A stretch of 52,542 nucleotides of DNA from Candidatus Lokiarchaeota archaeon (lineage in GTDB: Archaea; Asgardarchaeota; Thorarchaeia; Thorarchaeales; Thorarchaeaceae): positions 1 through 52,542 of the forward strand of contig WJIL01000011.1 of the NCBI GenBank assembly GCA_014730275.1, read 5' to 3'. Made by a program: the position numbers and the translations under genes. The first letter of the stretch is position 1. Every line of letters begins with the position of its first letter. The notes beneath the pieces are model-generated. The model was not told where the DNA came from and made no database searches. It saw only the letters and a list, made by a program, of their open reading frames with translations. Shown in pieces: positions 1 through 7,247 of the stretch.

Positions 1-114
1 ATGGTCTGATACAGAGAATTGATGGAATCCTTCTTTTTCTGCTTTCGTGGTCAGTGCAACTATTTCGTCATACGAGTATCCGACATGAGGTTCTATGTGA
101 ATACCAATTTTCAT
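1..114 (-). CDS. Luciferase-like F420-type oxidoreductase, N-terminal fragment (runs off the window)
   Basis: The reverse strand is open from an ATG at 114 to the window edge, giving 38 residues that start MKIGIHIEPHVGYSYDE and end in FSVSDH. A short beta strand, a helix of the type 'aEkeGFhqfsvSDH' and then the His form the first beta-alpha-beta unit of the luciferase-like monooxygenase (LLM) barrel, which in archaea usually binds F420 and acts on tetrahydromethanopterin-type or other substrates. The remaining ~280 residues lie outside. Two more LLM genes lie at 30.6-32.5 kb. The gene is divergent from the MoaD-like ORF, with almost no intergenic space. The substrate cannot be inferred. Confidence 0.75.
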   Translation of the reverse strand, partial: MKIGIHIEPHVGYSYDEIVALTTKAEKEGFHQFSVSDH

Positions 115-131
115 AACAGTGCGAGTCCTGA

Positions 132-377
132 GTATCTGGAAGTAAGGCAAATGAAAACACCGTACTAGAAAAAGAAGTCAAACCTGGCGAGACATTTGGG
201 GATCTCCTGTTGAAATTGGATTTGGATGCGAGTGAGATAGGCGATTGTTTCATCAATGGAAAACTCGCAAGACTATCTGACCCAATAGAAGACGGTGATC
301 GGATTGGCCTATTCCCATTCAATATGAAACTCATTGACGGCGGGATGCATTTGAGGTATCATCCTCAGCGCCGATAG
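132..377 (+). CDS. MoaD/ThiS-like ubiquitin-fold protein, 5' end unclear or frameshifted
   Basis: The open frame reads NTVLEKEVKPGETFGDLL, then a helix, then FINGKLARLSDPIEDGDRI, then GLFPFNMKLIDGG and ten further residues. This is the beta-grasp pattern of MoaD/ThiS sulfur carriers. Two things are odd. First, no ATG, GTG or TTG precedes the first conserved strand in this frame, but a GTG at 119 in another frame encodes VRVLSI, the expected first strand. Skipping one base near 137 joins the two, so either the gene is frameshifted or the read has an error. Second, the usual terminal Gly-Gly is followed by MHLRYHPQRR, so activation as a sulfur carrier or protein modifier would need a protease to expose the diglycine, or it is not activated that way. 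Confidence 0.55.
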   Translation, partial: VSGSKANENTVLEKEVKPGETFGDLLLKLDLDASEIGDCFINGKLARLSDPIEDGDRIGLFPFNMKLIDGGMHLRYHPQRR

Positions 378-385
378 TAGAATCA

Positions 386-1267
386 TTAGAGGCGCTTGGA
401 AGGGGTTTCATCCTTCAAATCCTTGGAGACTGATGGAACCGAATTCTTTTCTCTCTTTTTGAAGAAATAGATCCCCATAACAAGGAGATAGGACAGATAC
501 GATTCAACTTCCAAAGCAGATGGATTCCCGTTGTATCCAAAAAGGCTCCTTGCCAGACCCCCGATAAAACCATCTTCATGTAATGGGTGGACTGCCCCTC
601 CTGGTAACGCGGGCGGATTTATGTTCCATATCTCGAGAGGACCAATAAGAAGAAAACCTGCTTCCTGCAATTCATGTATGCCATATGCAAGCATTCCTGC
701 TGCAAATAGGATGAGGAACGCAGATGTCCATTTGAAAAACGTTCTGAACCTTATTTCGAGAGAACCTTGATAGATTCCTATACCGACGCCTGCAGCAAGA
801 ACAAGCCCAAGAGTGAGGCCAATGTACGTCTGATACCCTTCGCGAATTACCAATGCTGCTGTGAACAGCACGATTTCTACCCCTTCTCGGAGGACCAGAG
901 CGAAGCTCAACAGTGCGAGTCCCCATCTCCCTTCGGTCTGCAGTTTACCTTCTGTTGATGCTTCAATGTCTGATGAAATTTCTTTTCCTTTTCTCTTCAT
1001 CCAAACAATCATGGTCGTCAGTAGAAGAGATGCAATGATAACAAGCACACCCTCAAAGATTTCCAGTACCACTTCCTCTACACTTCCCCAGATTGCCACT
1101 ATTCCTCCTCCAATCAAGAGGCTCGTGATTCCTGCTAGGGCAAGGCCCGAAAAAACGTACCCATTCATCGCTGATTGATTCGATTTCCGAAGATAGGCTA
1201 GCATGATAACTACCACTAGTGCTATTTCCAATCCCTCTCTTAGAGCAATTATGAGAGCAGCTATCAT
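386..1267 (-). CDS. FTR1-family iron permease
   Basis: This is an integral membrane iron permease of the FTR1/EfeU type, about 293 residues with seven hydrophobic segments. The two signature REGxE motifs are present, as REGLE within the first 15 residues and REGVE near residue 127; they provide the iron-binding glutamates in transmembrane helices 1 and 4. The extracytoplasmic periplasmic-type domain of bacterial EfeO is absent. An upstream GTG (1276) is also possible, but the ATG at 1267 puts REGLE at the position usual for the family. No multicopper oxidase partner is seen nearby, so whether Fe(II) or Fe(III) is carried is open. About 190 non-coding bases follow upstream and should hold its promoter. 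Confidence 0.85.
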   Translation of the reverse strand: MIAALIIALREGLEIALVVVIMLAYLRKSNQSAMNGYVFSGLALAGITSLLIGGGIVAIWGSVEEVVLEIFEGVLVIIASLLLTTMIVWMKRKGKEISSDIEASTEGKLQTEGRWGLALLSFALVLREGVEIVLFTAALVIREGYQTYIGLTLGLVLAAGVGIGIYQGSLEIRFRTFFKWTSAFLILFAAGMLAYGIHELQEAGFLLIGPLEIWNINPPALPGGAVHPLHEDGFIGGLARSLFGYNGNPSALEVESYLSYLLVMGIYFFKKREKNSVPSVSKDLKDETPSKRL

Positions 1268-1465
1268 GTATTTCACTTTCCGTCGACAAGAGTATATGAA
1301 ACAAAGATAACTATTGTTAATTACATTTATGCTTTGGGCTATGACCGCCGACTGTTTCTATACAGCTAGTTTATTCAGCATTCTAACACCGAAAATTGGA
1401 ACACGTGTACTAAATTTTCATCAGCTATGCGAATCTCTGCGGAGCAATGAAATTTTGTGAAAAAT

Positions 1466-2356
1466 TCAATCTTTAACAGCTCCCTTTCTTTTCGCTTGGC
1501 TGATCTGAATAAGCGCGATGCTTAGAGCGAACAGTACAAGCCCAACCCAGTCAAGAATGTCGGGCATTTCTCCTAGGAAAAGAACGGACAAGACTACGAT
1601 TTGGGGGAGCATTGTGCTATTTATGAGAGACACATCAACTGCCCTCAATACCCGCATGGCTCTGTTCCATAGGGTGAAGGCAAAGGCGGTATTTATGATT
1701 GCTAGCCAGAGAATATATACCAGACTAATTGGCGATATAGGGACCATTCCTTCCAAGATTATGCCTGAGAGTAGGAGAACAACTGAACCAATACCCATAC
1801 TGAGACTAGTAATCACTACGGGATGGTCGATGCAATCTCTGTTAATTTTTCTCCCCAGCAGAGATGACAATGCGTTAGCCACTAATTCGCCTATCGCAAC
1901 AAACAGCCCGATAACCTGCACCAATGGCAAGTTCAATGGAAAGAAATAGATTAGAATGCCGACTAATCCAATGAAAATAAGAAGCAACTGTCCTTTCGTT
2001 GGTGTTTCATCTAGAAAAATGATCCCCATGAGGAGTACAATTACAGGCGTCAGATTGAGTAGCATAGACTCCGTGATAGCAGGAAGAAGGGATAATGCAA
2101 CGTAATGAGCTCCTTGAGTAAATGCCACGAATATAACTCCGTACACCGCAATAATCCCCCACCATGTTTTCTCCTTGCTAACAATCTGTTTTCTATAGCG
2201 TCCTTGAGACAAAACGAAACCAATGAGCACAACTGATGCAACCGAATACCGAAGTCCTGAGAAAAGGAGGGGTGGTACTTCTTCAAGACCGAGTTTGATG
2301 ATGACATATGATGAAGACCAGAGTATTGTAACGACTAGTGCTTCGAGGGACGCCAT
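1466..2356 (-). CDS. EamA (DMT superfamily) transporter
   Basis: About 296 residues with ten hydrophobic segments arranged as two EamA repeats. The first begins ALVVTILWSSSYVIIKLGL and contains the typical 'GLRYSVA' step; the second begins near residue 150. The family exports or imports metabolites such as amino acids and nucleotide sugars, and the substrate cannot be read from sequence. I prefer the ATG at 2356, because it places the first helix immediately after the start as is usual; a TTG at 2374 would add six residues. It is divergently transcribed from the HTH regulator at 2485, which makes it a plausible target of that regulator. Confidence 0.85.
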   Translation of the reverse strand: MASLEALVVTILWSSSYVIIKLGLEEVPPLLFSGLRYSVASVVLIGFVLSQGRYRKQIVSKEKTWWGIIAVYGVIFVAFTQGAHYVALSLLPAITESMLLNLTPVIVLLMGIIFLDETPTKGQLLLIFIGLVGILIYFFPLNLPLVQVIGLFVAIGELVANALSSLLGRKINRDCIDHPVVITSLSMGIGSVVLLLSGIILEGMVPISPISLVYILWLAIINTAFAFTLWNRAMRVLRAVDVSLINSTMLPQIVVLSVLFLGEMPDILDWVGLVLFALSIALIQISQAKRKGAVKD

Positions 2357-2459
2357 TAGGTGTTCCTTGGACAACTTGGCATCAGTGTTTACAAGAAGAT
2401 TCGACAGTTTGGGACCTCCTTTCTGCCAGTACGAACAGTTATCACTGGAATGAAGGTTT

Positions 2460-2477
2460 ACCCGTCATACGACGGGT
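2460..2477 (+). promoter_or_regulatory. Perfect 7-bp inverted repeat just before the regulator start
   Basis: ACCCGTC and GACGGGT are separated by ATAC, and the repeat ends 8 bases before the ATG at 2485. As DNA it could be an operator in the divergent EamA/regulator intergenic region; as RNA it would be a hairpin covering the ribosome-binding region. The position suits autoregulation by the adjacent HTH protein. Confidence 0.45.
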
Positions 2478-2484
2478 GTTTAAA

Positions 2485-3141
2485 ATGATTCAGAGCACCT
2501 TTGAAATTAGTGCGAGAGATTACTACTCTTGTGAGCTTACTCGAAAGATACCCGTTCGGGTTTTGATTGTGACAATTAGTGGCCCCACTGGTTTTGGGAT
2601 TGTTGAGAGTCTTAATGATAGTGGAAGATTCATTGAAGAATACATAGATGCCCTCCGTGCTTCCGATAGTGTCGTGGAGGTATCTGTGACTTACAAGTCG
2701 CCCAGAGTTTATTGGACCCGGGTAACACATCAGCTAGACTTCCCCTCGATTCATGAGACGATACTTGAATGCGGTAGCATGACCAAACTTCCGATTATAA
2801 TCCAAGATGGTATTCAGAAGCATTCAGTACTATCTCCATCAAGAGCGCACCTTGGAACACTTTTGAAAATTCTCAGAAGGCGCTTCACTACCGCCAAGAT
2901 TCGATTGCTGAACTCCAATCCCCTAAGCCTGTTTGAGTCACTTCTAACCGAAAAACAAGAGAAAGCCATTCTTGCGGCATACCGGGCAGGATATTATGAG
3001 ATTCCTCACTCTATTACGGTAAGGGAGCTTGCTAGTGAACTTGGCATCAGTAGGGTTGCCATGCAGGAACGTCTGAGACGGGCTGAGAATCGAATAATAG
3101 AATCATATGTGCAACAACTAAAAGGTCAACACAATCTATGA
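2485..3141 (+). CDS. HTH_10 (bacterio-opsin activator type) transcription regulator
   Basis: 218 residues. The C-terminal 55 residues carry the HTH_10 signature: AAYRAGYYEIPHSITVRELA, followed by a helix-turn-helix (ELGISRVAMQERLRRAE). The family is archaea-specific and named after the halophile Bat regulator. The N-terminal 150 residues have no PAS or GAF motif I can recognise and probably form the sensory part. The frame is open 49 codons further upstream, into the EamA gene on the other strand; I chose the ATG at 2485, directly after an inverted repeat, because the upstream part is shadow sequence. Divergent to the EamA gene. Confidence 0.8.
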   Translation: MIQSTFEISARDYYSCELTRKIPVRVLIVTISGPTGFGIVESLNDSGRFIEEYIDALRASDSVVEVSVTYKSPRVYWTRVTHQLDFPSIHETILECGSMTKLPIIIQDGIQKHSVLSPSRAHLGTLLKILRRRFTTAKIRLLNSNPLSLFESLLTEKQEKAILAAYRAGYYEIPHSITVRELASELGISRVAMQERLRRAENRIIESYVQQLKGQHNL

Positions 3142-3190
3142 ATTGCTAATGCTCTAACACGGCAGACATTTTACTGGATGGAATCAGAAT

Positions 3191-3673
3191 TTGAATATGA
3201 ACATAAAACCAATCGGTGTGATACGAACACCTTTTACGTCCAGTGAAGGCATTACGATTCAAGCACATATGTCGGATGAACTTGGAGAGGTCGTACTTCA
3301 CTCCGAATATGCTTCTGGCCTTCATTCTCTTAATCAGTTCTCCCACATAATACTCCTCTATTGGTTCCATCAATCAAAAGATCCACAGATGTTAGTCCGC
3401 CCCTATTTAGGAAATGAAGTACGGGGCCTTTTCTCCACTAGGGCCCCAGCTAGACCTAATCCGATAGGCATCTCTGTGGTTGAGGTTGTGAAAATGGAGA
3501 ACCATAGAATAGTTTTCCGCGGTGCAGACATGTTGGATAATACTCCCCTGCTGGATATCAAGCCCTTCGTACCTGAGTTCGATCATCGGCCGCATGCTAC
3601 ATCTGGCTGGCTTTCTCAGTTTCTTGATGATGAGAATACTGTCAAAACAGCAGATAATCGATTTGAGCATTAG
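3191..3673 (+). CDS. trmO: tRNA (N6-threonylcarbamoyladenosine-37-N6)-methyltransferase TrmO-like
   Basis: 160 residues covering the whole single-domain TrmO (TsaA/YaeB, UPF0066) fold. Family hallmarks in order: IGVIRTPF near the start, LNQFSHIILLYWFH near residue 60, and STRAPARPNPIGISVVEV near residue 90, then DMLDNTPLLDIKPFVPEFD near residue 115. Bacterial TrmO methylates t6A37 in tRNA with S-adenosylmethionine; archaeal members are shorter at the C-terminus, as here. A start at the second Met (3197) is equally possible. It follows the HTH regulator by about 50 bases and may be co-transcribed with it. Confidence 0.85.
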   Translation: MNMNIKPIGVIRTPFTSSEGITIQAHMSDELGEVVLHSEYASGLHSLNQFSHIILLYWFHQSKDPQMLVRPYLGNEVRGLFSTRAPARPNPIGISVVEVVKMENHRIVFRGADMLDNTPLLDIKPFVPEFDHRPHATSGWLSQFLDDENTVKTADNRFEH

Positions 3674-3744
3674 ACATACTTACTTCAATGAATCTGTTGA
3701 ATGATTGGATTTCTCTCGTCAGAAAGTGGATATTGCTAATATCT

Positions 3745-4920
3745 TCATTTTCGTAGAGTGACTGTCAAAACTAAGAATGTGAATAGGGCAAATACAGCCC
3801 CCAAAAGGAATGGCAAATTCAAACCTCCTATTAGGAATGCCATTCCCATAATGGTCGGACCCAGCGTTTGCCCTCCTCTCAGAGCCATGCCGTTGAGTGA
3901 CATGACCGCAGCCCTGTATTCTTCTGATGAAACCTCGGCAAGAAGATTTTGTCTTGTTGGAATATTCATGCCCTGTGCAGCACCAAACAGCGTAAGTGGA
4001 ATTAGCATCAACCACAAGCTGTTCACAAGAGGGATTACAAACATCACGAGACAATAGACGAGAAAGGCTGCCTGTAATAGCTTAACCCCATCGTAGCTGT
4101 GCCCATATTTGGCTAGAAACCACGACGTGAGTCCGGTTGCTACTGATACGCTAGACATAACGATACCGATGATTAAGGATGATGAGCCATATTCCTTATC
4201 TAACAGAATAGGCACATAGGTCTGGTGTGCCCCATATAGGAGAATGAAGGTCATGACGCTGACGAATAACATGACAATGACTTCCACATTTTTGATACCA
4301 TTCCACGCAGTTCTCAAATATCCGCCGAAATCTGGTGCCCCCTCGGGTTCAATAGTTTCTAATTTGAATGTCACTAGGCCAGCTATGGGGATGGCAAAGA
4401 ATGCTAGAAGAAATGGAAAGTGCCAGTCGAGGGACGCAAGGGCACCTCCTATGGATGGATAGGAAGCGGTACCGATGCTCAGCACTCCTGCGTTATAGAG
4501 CATGGCCTTCTTCTGTCGAGCACCTGCATACAGATCTCCGAGAAGCGTAATGGTCAGGGAGCCAAGAGCTGCGGCTCCCACACCTTGCCAGAATCTAAGT
4601 ATCATAAGCATCAGAAATGAATCGGCAAATGCACAAGCAGTTCCCGCAAAACCGAAAAGCAAGAGCGATGGAACAAGTATCCTTTTCCTCCCAAATCGAT
4701 CTGCCAGTATCCCCAATCCGAATGTCAGAAAGATTCCAGGTAACGTGAAGACCGTGATTAGGAGTCCCACCTGCTCTGGTCCTATTTCAAATACACGGGA
4801 TATCTGCGGAAGTGCAGGAGAGATGCTTGATACCCCCAAGACGGCCATGAGAGTGATGCCATATACAACCCTGATATTTGCATCCATATACAGTGGCTCA
4901 TCATCCATTTTCTCATGCAC
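3745..4920 (-). CDS. MFS transporter (drug/H+ antiporter-like)
   Basis: About 390 residues with 12 hydrophobic segments. The loop between helices 2 and 3 holds the MFS signature GILADRFGRKR near residue 75. The beginning, with 'SSISPALPQI' in helix 1, matches drug:proton antiporter-like members that export small molecules. The listed GTG start sits in a region resembling a ribosome-binding site; the ATG at 4908 is a good alternative. It stands between TrmO (convergent) and the Cys-rich protein at 5106 (divergent). Substrate unknown. Confidence 0.85.
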   Translation of the reverse strand: MHEKMDDEPLYMDANIRVVYGITLMAVLGVSSISPALPQISRVFEIGPEQVGLLITVFTLPGIFLTFGLGILADRFGRKRILVPSLLLFGFAGTACAFADSFLMLMILRFWQGVGAAALGSLTITLLGDLYAGARQKKAMLYNAGVLSIGTASYPSIGGALASLDWHFPFLLAFFAIPIAGLVTFKLETIEPEGAPDFGGYLRTAWNGIKNVEVIVMLFVSVMTFILLYGAHQTYVPILLDKEYGSSSLIIGIVMSSVSVATGLTSWFLAKYGHSYDGVKLLQAAFLVYCLVMFVIPLVNSLWLMLIPLTLFGAAQGMNIPTRQNLLAEVSSEEYRAAVMSLNGMALRGGQTLGPTIMGMAFLIGGLNLPFLLGAVFALFTFLVLTVTLRK

Positions 4921-5105
4921 ACCTTAGTCTATCTCATGAGGCGGGATCTTCGACAGGAATTGTCTCCTATATCAGGCGGTCCCTACTGCAATAATAGACT
5001 AGTGGTAGGTGCCATACCGTATCATTTCAACTGCTTCAACATCAACTCTCATATGAGATGTAGCTGAAGACACAGACTGACTGAAGAAGCCCTTAAGTCA
5101 AAGAG

Positions 5106-5528
5106 TTGAACCTATTGAAGAAGCATCACAAAGATGACAACGATTCATCTACAGATGAGCGTATTCTGGGCGTAATGGTTGCCAAAATGCCTACAGCTGA
5201 GAAAGCTGTTGAGAACACAGAGTCAATGAAGAATTGCCCCCGTCTGTTAGCCTCTGGAATCCATTCAAATGTTTTCTTGGGCGTGTTCATAGCGCCGAGG
5301 AACATGGAATGGTGGTTTGCGCTTCCTGAAGAACGGCCCGATTTACTTGGGGCAGATAAGGTAAGTATTACTCTCGCTAATCAGATAACGTATCCCGAGA
5401 AATTCCAATTGCGCTTACCTGATGAACTGGGGGAAATATCGCCCTGTGGCACTAATTGCGCAAAATGTCCACAGATGGAAGAAGTTGGCTGTAAAGGCTG
5501 CCCCGCTACAATTCATTACTCGCACTAG
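5106..5528 (+). CDS. Unknown protein with C-terminal four-cysteine cluster
   Basis: I do not recognise the main domain. The last 35 residues read CGTNCAKCPQ, then CKGC, a close-set cysteine array like the zinc or Fe-S binding ends of small archaeal and clostridial proteins (DUF3795-like spacing). The middle has WWFALPEERPDLL and a region resembling a binding pocket strand. The start is uncertain: TTG at 5106 as given, or the Met at 5175, which would remove a charged poorly conserved-looking N-terminus. The 3' end overlaps the convergent nitroreductase gene by 23 bases. Confidence 0.6.
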   Translation: MNLLKKHHKDDNDSSTDERILGVMVAKMPTAEKAVENTESMKNCPRLLASGIHSNVFLGVFIAPRNMEWWFALPEERPDLLGADKVSITLANQITYPEKFQLRLPDELGEISPCGTNCAKCPQMEEVGCKGCPATIHYSH

Positions 5529-6153
5529 TTTGATTATTGGAGATGCCCACAGGTATCAGATAAATCGGCCGATGATGTAGTGGCAATGCAAGTAATCTCT
5601 GTGCCTTAGCGGTCTTGTAGCTGGTTATTGTACACGCTCCAAGACCAAGCGCCCGGGCCTGCAATATGAGATTCTGAGTGGCATGTCCCGCTTCTAAATA
5701 CGTGAAACAAAGAGCATCTTCCACCCTCGGTGTTAGCTCTACTATGGACTTGTTATCCGAAGCTACTACTACTGTTAGTGGGGCCACCTCGATTGCTTCT
5801 CGATTCATTCTGGTTAAGACAGCTTCTGCTAGGGTTTTTCTCAGATCTTCACGTTTGTGTAGGGTTAAGGCATGTTCTTCCGGTTGATATATCCATAAAT
5901 CGCCATATAGAAGGTAAACAACTAGGGGATAGCTTCTGCCTGCTGAGGGCGCTGTTCGAAATGAATCCTCTTCTCTCTCAGCATTTCTCTTCTGAGTTAT
6001 TCCTTGTAGCGCCCATAGCAATTGCGACACGGTTTTCAGTTCAATATGCCCTTCAGCAAAATTTCGAATCGTTCGTCTTGACGCAAGGACTTCCTCAATA
6101 GACATGTTGCCAGAAAAACTGGGTTTGGGCAATTCACGCCACTTCGTTTCCAT
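5506..6153 (-). CDS. SagB-type nitroreductase-family oxidoreductase
   Basis: 215 residues of the FMN-dependent nitroreductase fold. Near residue 22 is SIEEVLASRRTIRNF, where RRxxR contacts the FMN phosphate; near residue 65 is APSAGRSYPLVVYLL, characteristic of the SagB/ThcOx subgroup; near residue 155 is EAGHATQNLILQARALGLGAC, the second FMN-binding segment. SagB proteins oxidise azoline rings in peptide natural products, but stand-alone members are common and have no proven role. No YcaO or precursor peptide gene lies next to it, so I read it as a general flavin oxidoreductase. Convergent overlap with the Cys-rich gene. Confidence 0.85.
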   Translation of the reverse strand: METKWRELPKPSFSGNMSIEEVLASRRTIRNFAEGHIELKTVSQLLWALQGITQKRNAEREEDSFRTAPSAGRSYPLVVYLLYGDLWIYQPEEHALTLHKREDLRKTLAEAVLTRMNREAIEVAPLTVVVASDNKSIVELTPRVEDALCFTYLEAGHATQNLILQARALGLGACTITSYKTAKAQRLLALPLHHRPIYLIPVGISNNQTSASNEL

Positions 6154-6243
6154 TGTAAATTTTCACCAACTACGAGTAACATAGAATCTGACAATACTTC
6201 GAAAAACGTGGAGAACTGCGCAATGTTTTTCCAGTTGGGTTTG

Positions 6244-6753
6244 CTATACCGTATCATTTGCCAATATAACCAGTCTGAAGAGATAAAGAAGAGATCCAAT
6301 GAGGAATCCTAACATACAGAACATATAGATCCAGGGCCCGGGTATAAGAGCATATAGAGGATTTCCAAGAAAAGGGAAGAATGGATTCATCTCAGCATAT
6401 AGAAACGAGTCCAATAGTACATGCAAGTAGGTACCAAATAGGCTAGTGTAAACGATTCTGCTCACTTTCGTCTCCTGTTTTATCTTGAAAAGAACAAGGA
6501 TTTGTTGAAGCGGTAATTGTAATATGTATACCAAAAATGAGGCTACTATCCCCGTAATTGTCGCTCCTGCAAACGTATGAAAAAATCCGTGCAAAGGTCC
6601 AGGGAAACCAAGGAATAACACTCCGAACGGCTCTACATCTATTATCACGCTGGAAAGCAGTAGGGCCGCAACATCAAAGAATGGGAACAAAAGAAAGGCA
6701 AACAGCATCGCGGGACCGAAATGAAACGGTGTAAACGGCATCTGAATCAGCAT
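6244..6753 (-). CDS. Membrane protein resembling YdjM/DUF4184 membrane-bound hydrolases
   Basis: About 169 residues with four to five hydrophobic helices. Conserved polar residues typical of this membrane family are present: PFTPFHFGPAML near the start, VIIDVEP near residue 40 and HGFFHTFAGA near residue 55. The His/Asp pattern is why the family is annotated as putative metal-dependent hydrolases, although activity is unproven. A start at the Met at 6741 would place the conserved PFTPFH at residues 2-7 as in relatives. Located between the nitroreductase and the divergent ArsR operon. Confidence 0.65.
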   Translation of the reverse strand: MLIQMPFTPFHFGPAMLFAFLLFPFFDVAALLLSSVIIDVEPFGVLFLGFPGPLHGFFHTFAGATITGIVASFLVYILQLPLQQILVLFKIKQETKVSRIVYTSLFGTYLHVLLDSFLYAEMNPFFPFLGNPLYALIPGPWIYMFCMLGFLIGSLLYLFRLVILANDTV

Positions 6754-6868
6754 CCATGAATTGCTTGATGTACACGGCAGTAATTACCTACAGCTTATCA
6801 CACTTTCTCACCGTTATCCTCTAGGAACCCCCCGTTCCTGTTATTTTGCTCCGCTTCACCAATGCCGC

Positions 6869-6918
6869 TTTTAACACATTTTAATACTTACTCAAGTATA
6901 GGAACATGTTGTTGAGTA
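6869..6918 (+). promoter_or_regulatory. Promoter and nested inverted repeats at the ArsR start
   Basis: TATA-like TTTTAATA at about 6879-6886 lies 20-26 bases before the ATG (6906), so the mRNA should be nearly leaderless. Three inverted repeats overlap it: ATACTT-4-AAGTAT (6884-6899), TACTCAA-16-TTGAGTA (6889-6895 and 6912-6918), and the palindrome AACATGTT (6903-6910) on the start codon. This is a good position for autorepression by an ArsR/SmtB dimer blocking TATA access. Confidence 0.6.
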
Positions 6919-7247
6919 CAATGGAAGCCAGAACAGAATCAATAACTGCTACGCCTCAGCTGGAACCTGAAGAAATCGCAGACATTGTCAAGATTTTCAA
7001 GGCACTAGCTGATAAATCGAGGTTGAAAATTATCAACAACTTGGCTGCGGATCGGCGTCTTTGCGTATCTGATATTGCAGATCAGCTAGACATGTCAGTT
7101 AGCAATGTAAGTCATCATTTGGGCAAGCTTGAAGATCTTGGCTTCGTCAGTTATGAGAAGGATGGGAAAGAGGTCTACTATCACCTAGACGACGAATGTG
7201 TGCGTGATATCCTTTGGCGGGCCAGAGATCATGTCTGCGGACTCTGA
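6906..7247 (+). CDS. ArsR/SmtB-family metal-sensing repressor
   Basis: 113 residues, a typical ArsR winged helix: FKALADKSRLKIINNL, then the recognition region LCVSDIADQLDMSVSNVSHH, then the wing with GKEVYYHL. In SmtB/CadC relatives, metal binds across the dimer through the last helix. Here that helix contains Asp and Cys after YYHLDD and then DHVCGL, so D, C, H and C could form a zinc/cadmium-type alpha-5 site. The single Cys in LCVSD could take part in a CadC-like alpha-3 site. The stop overlaps the start of the P-type ATPase by 17 bases, so the pair is an operon and the repressor very probably controls metal export. Confidence 0.9.
   Translation: MLLSTMEARTESITATPQLEPEEIADIVKIFKALADKSRLKIINNLAADRRLCVSDIADQLDMSVSNVSHHLGKLEDLGFVSYEKDGKEVYYHLDDECVRDILWRARDHVCGL

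Noticed and set aside
861-1178. Forward ORF of 105 residues over the iron permease gene
   Set aside because: Antisense shadow of a clear membrane protein with REGxE motifs.
5506-6153. Peptide natural-product cluster around the SagB-type enzyme
   Set aside because: No YcaO, precursor peptide or exporter gene adjoins it, and neighbours are unrelated.
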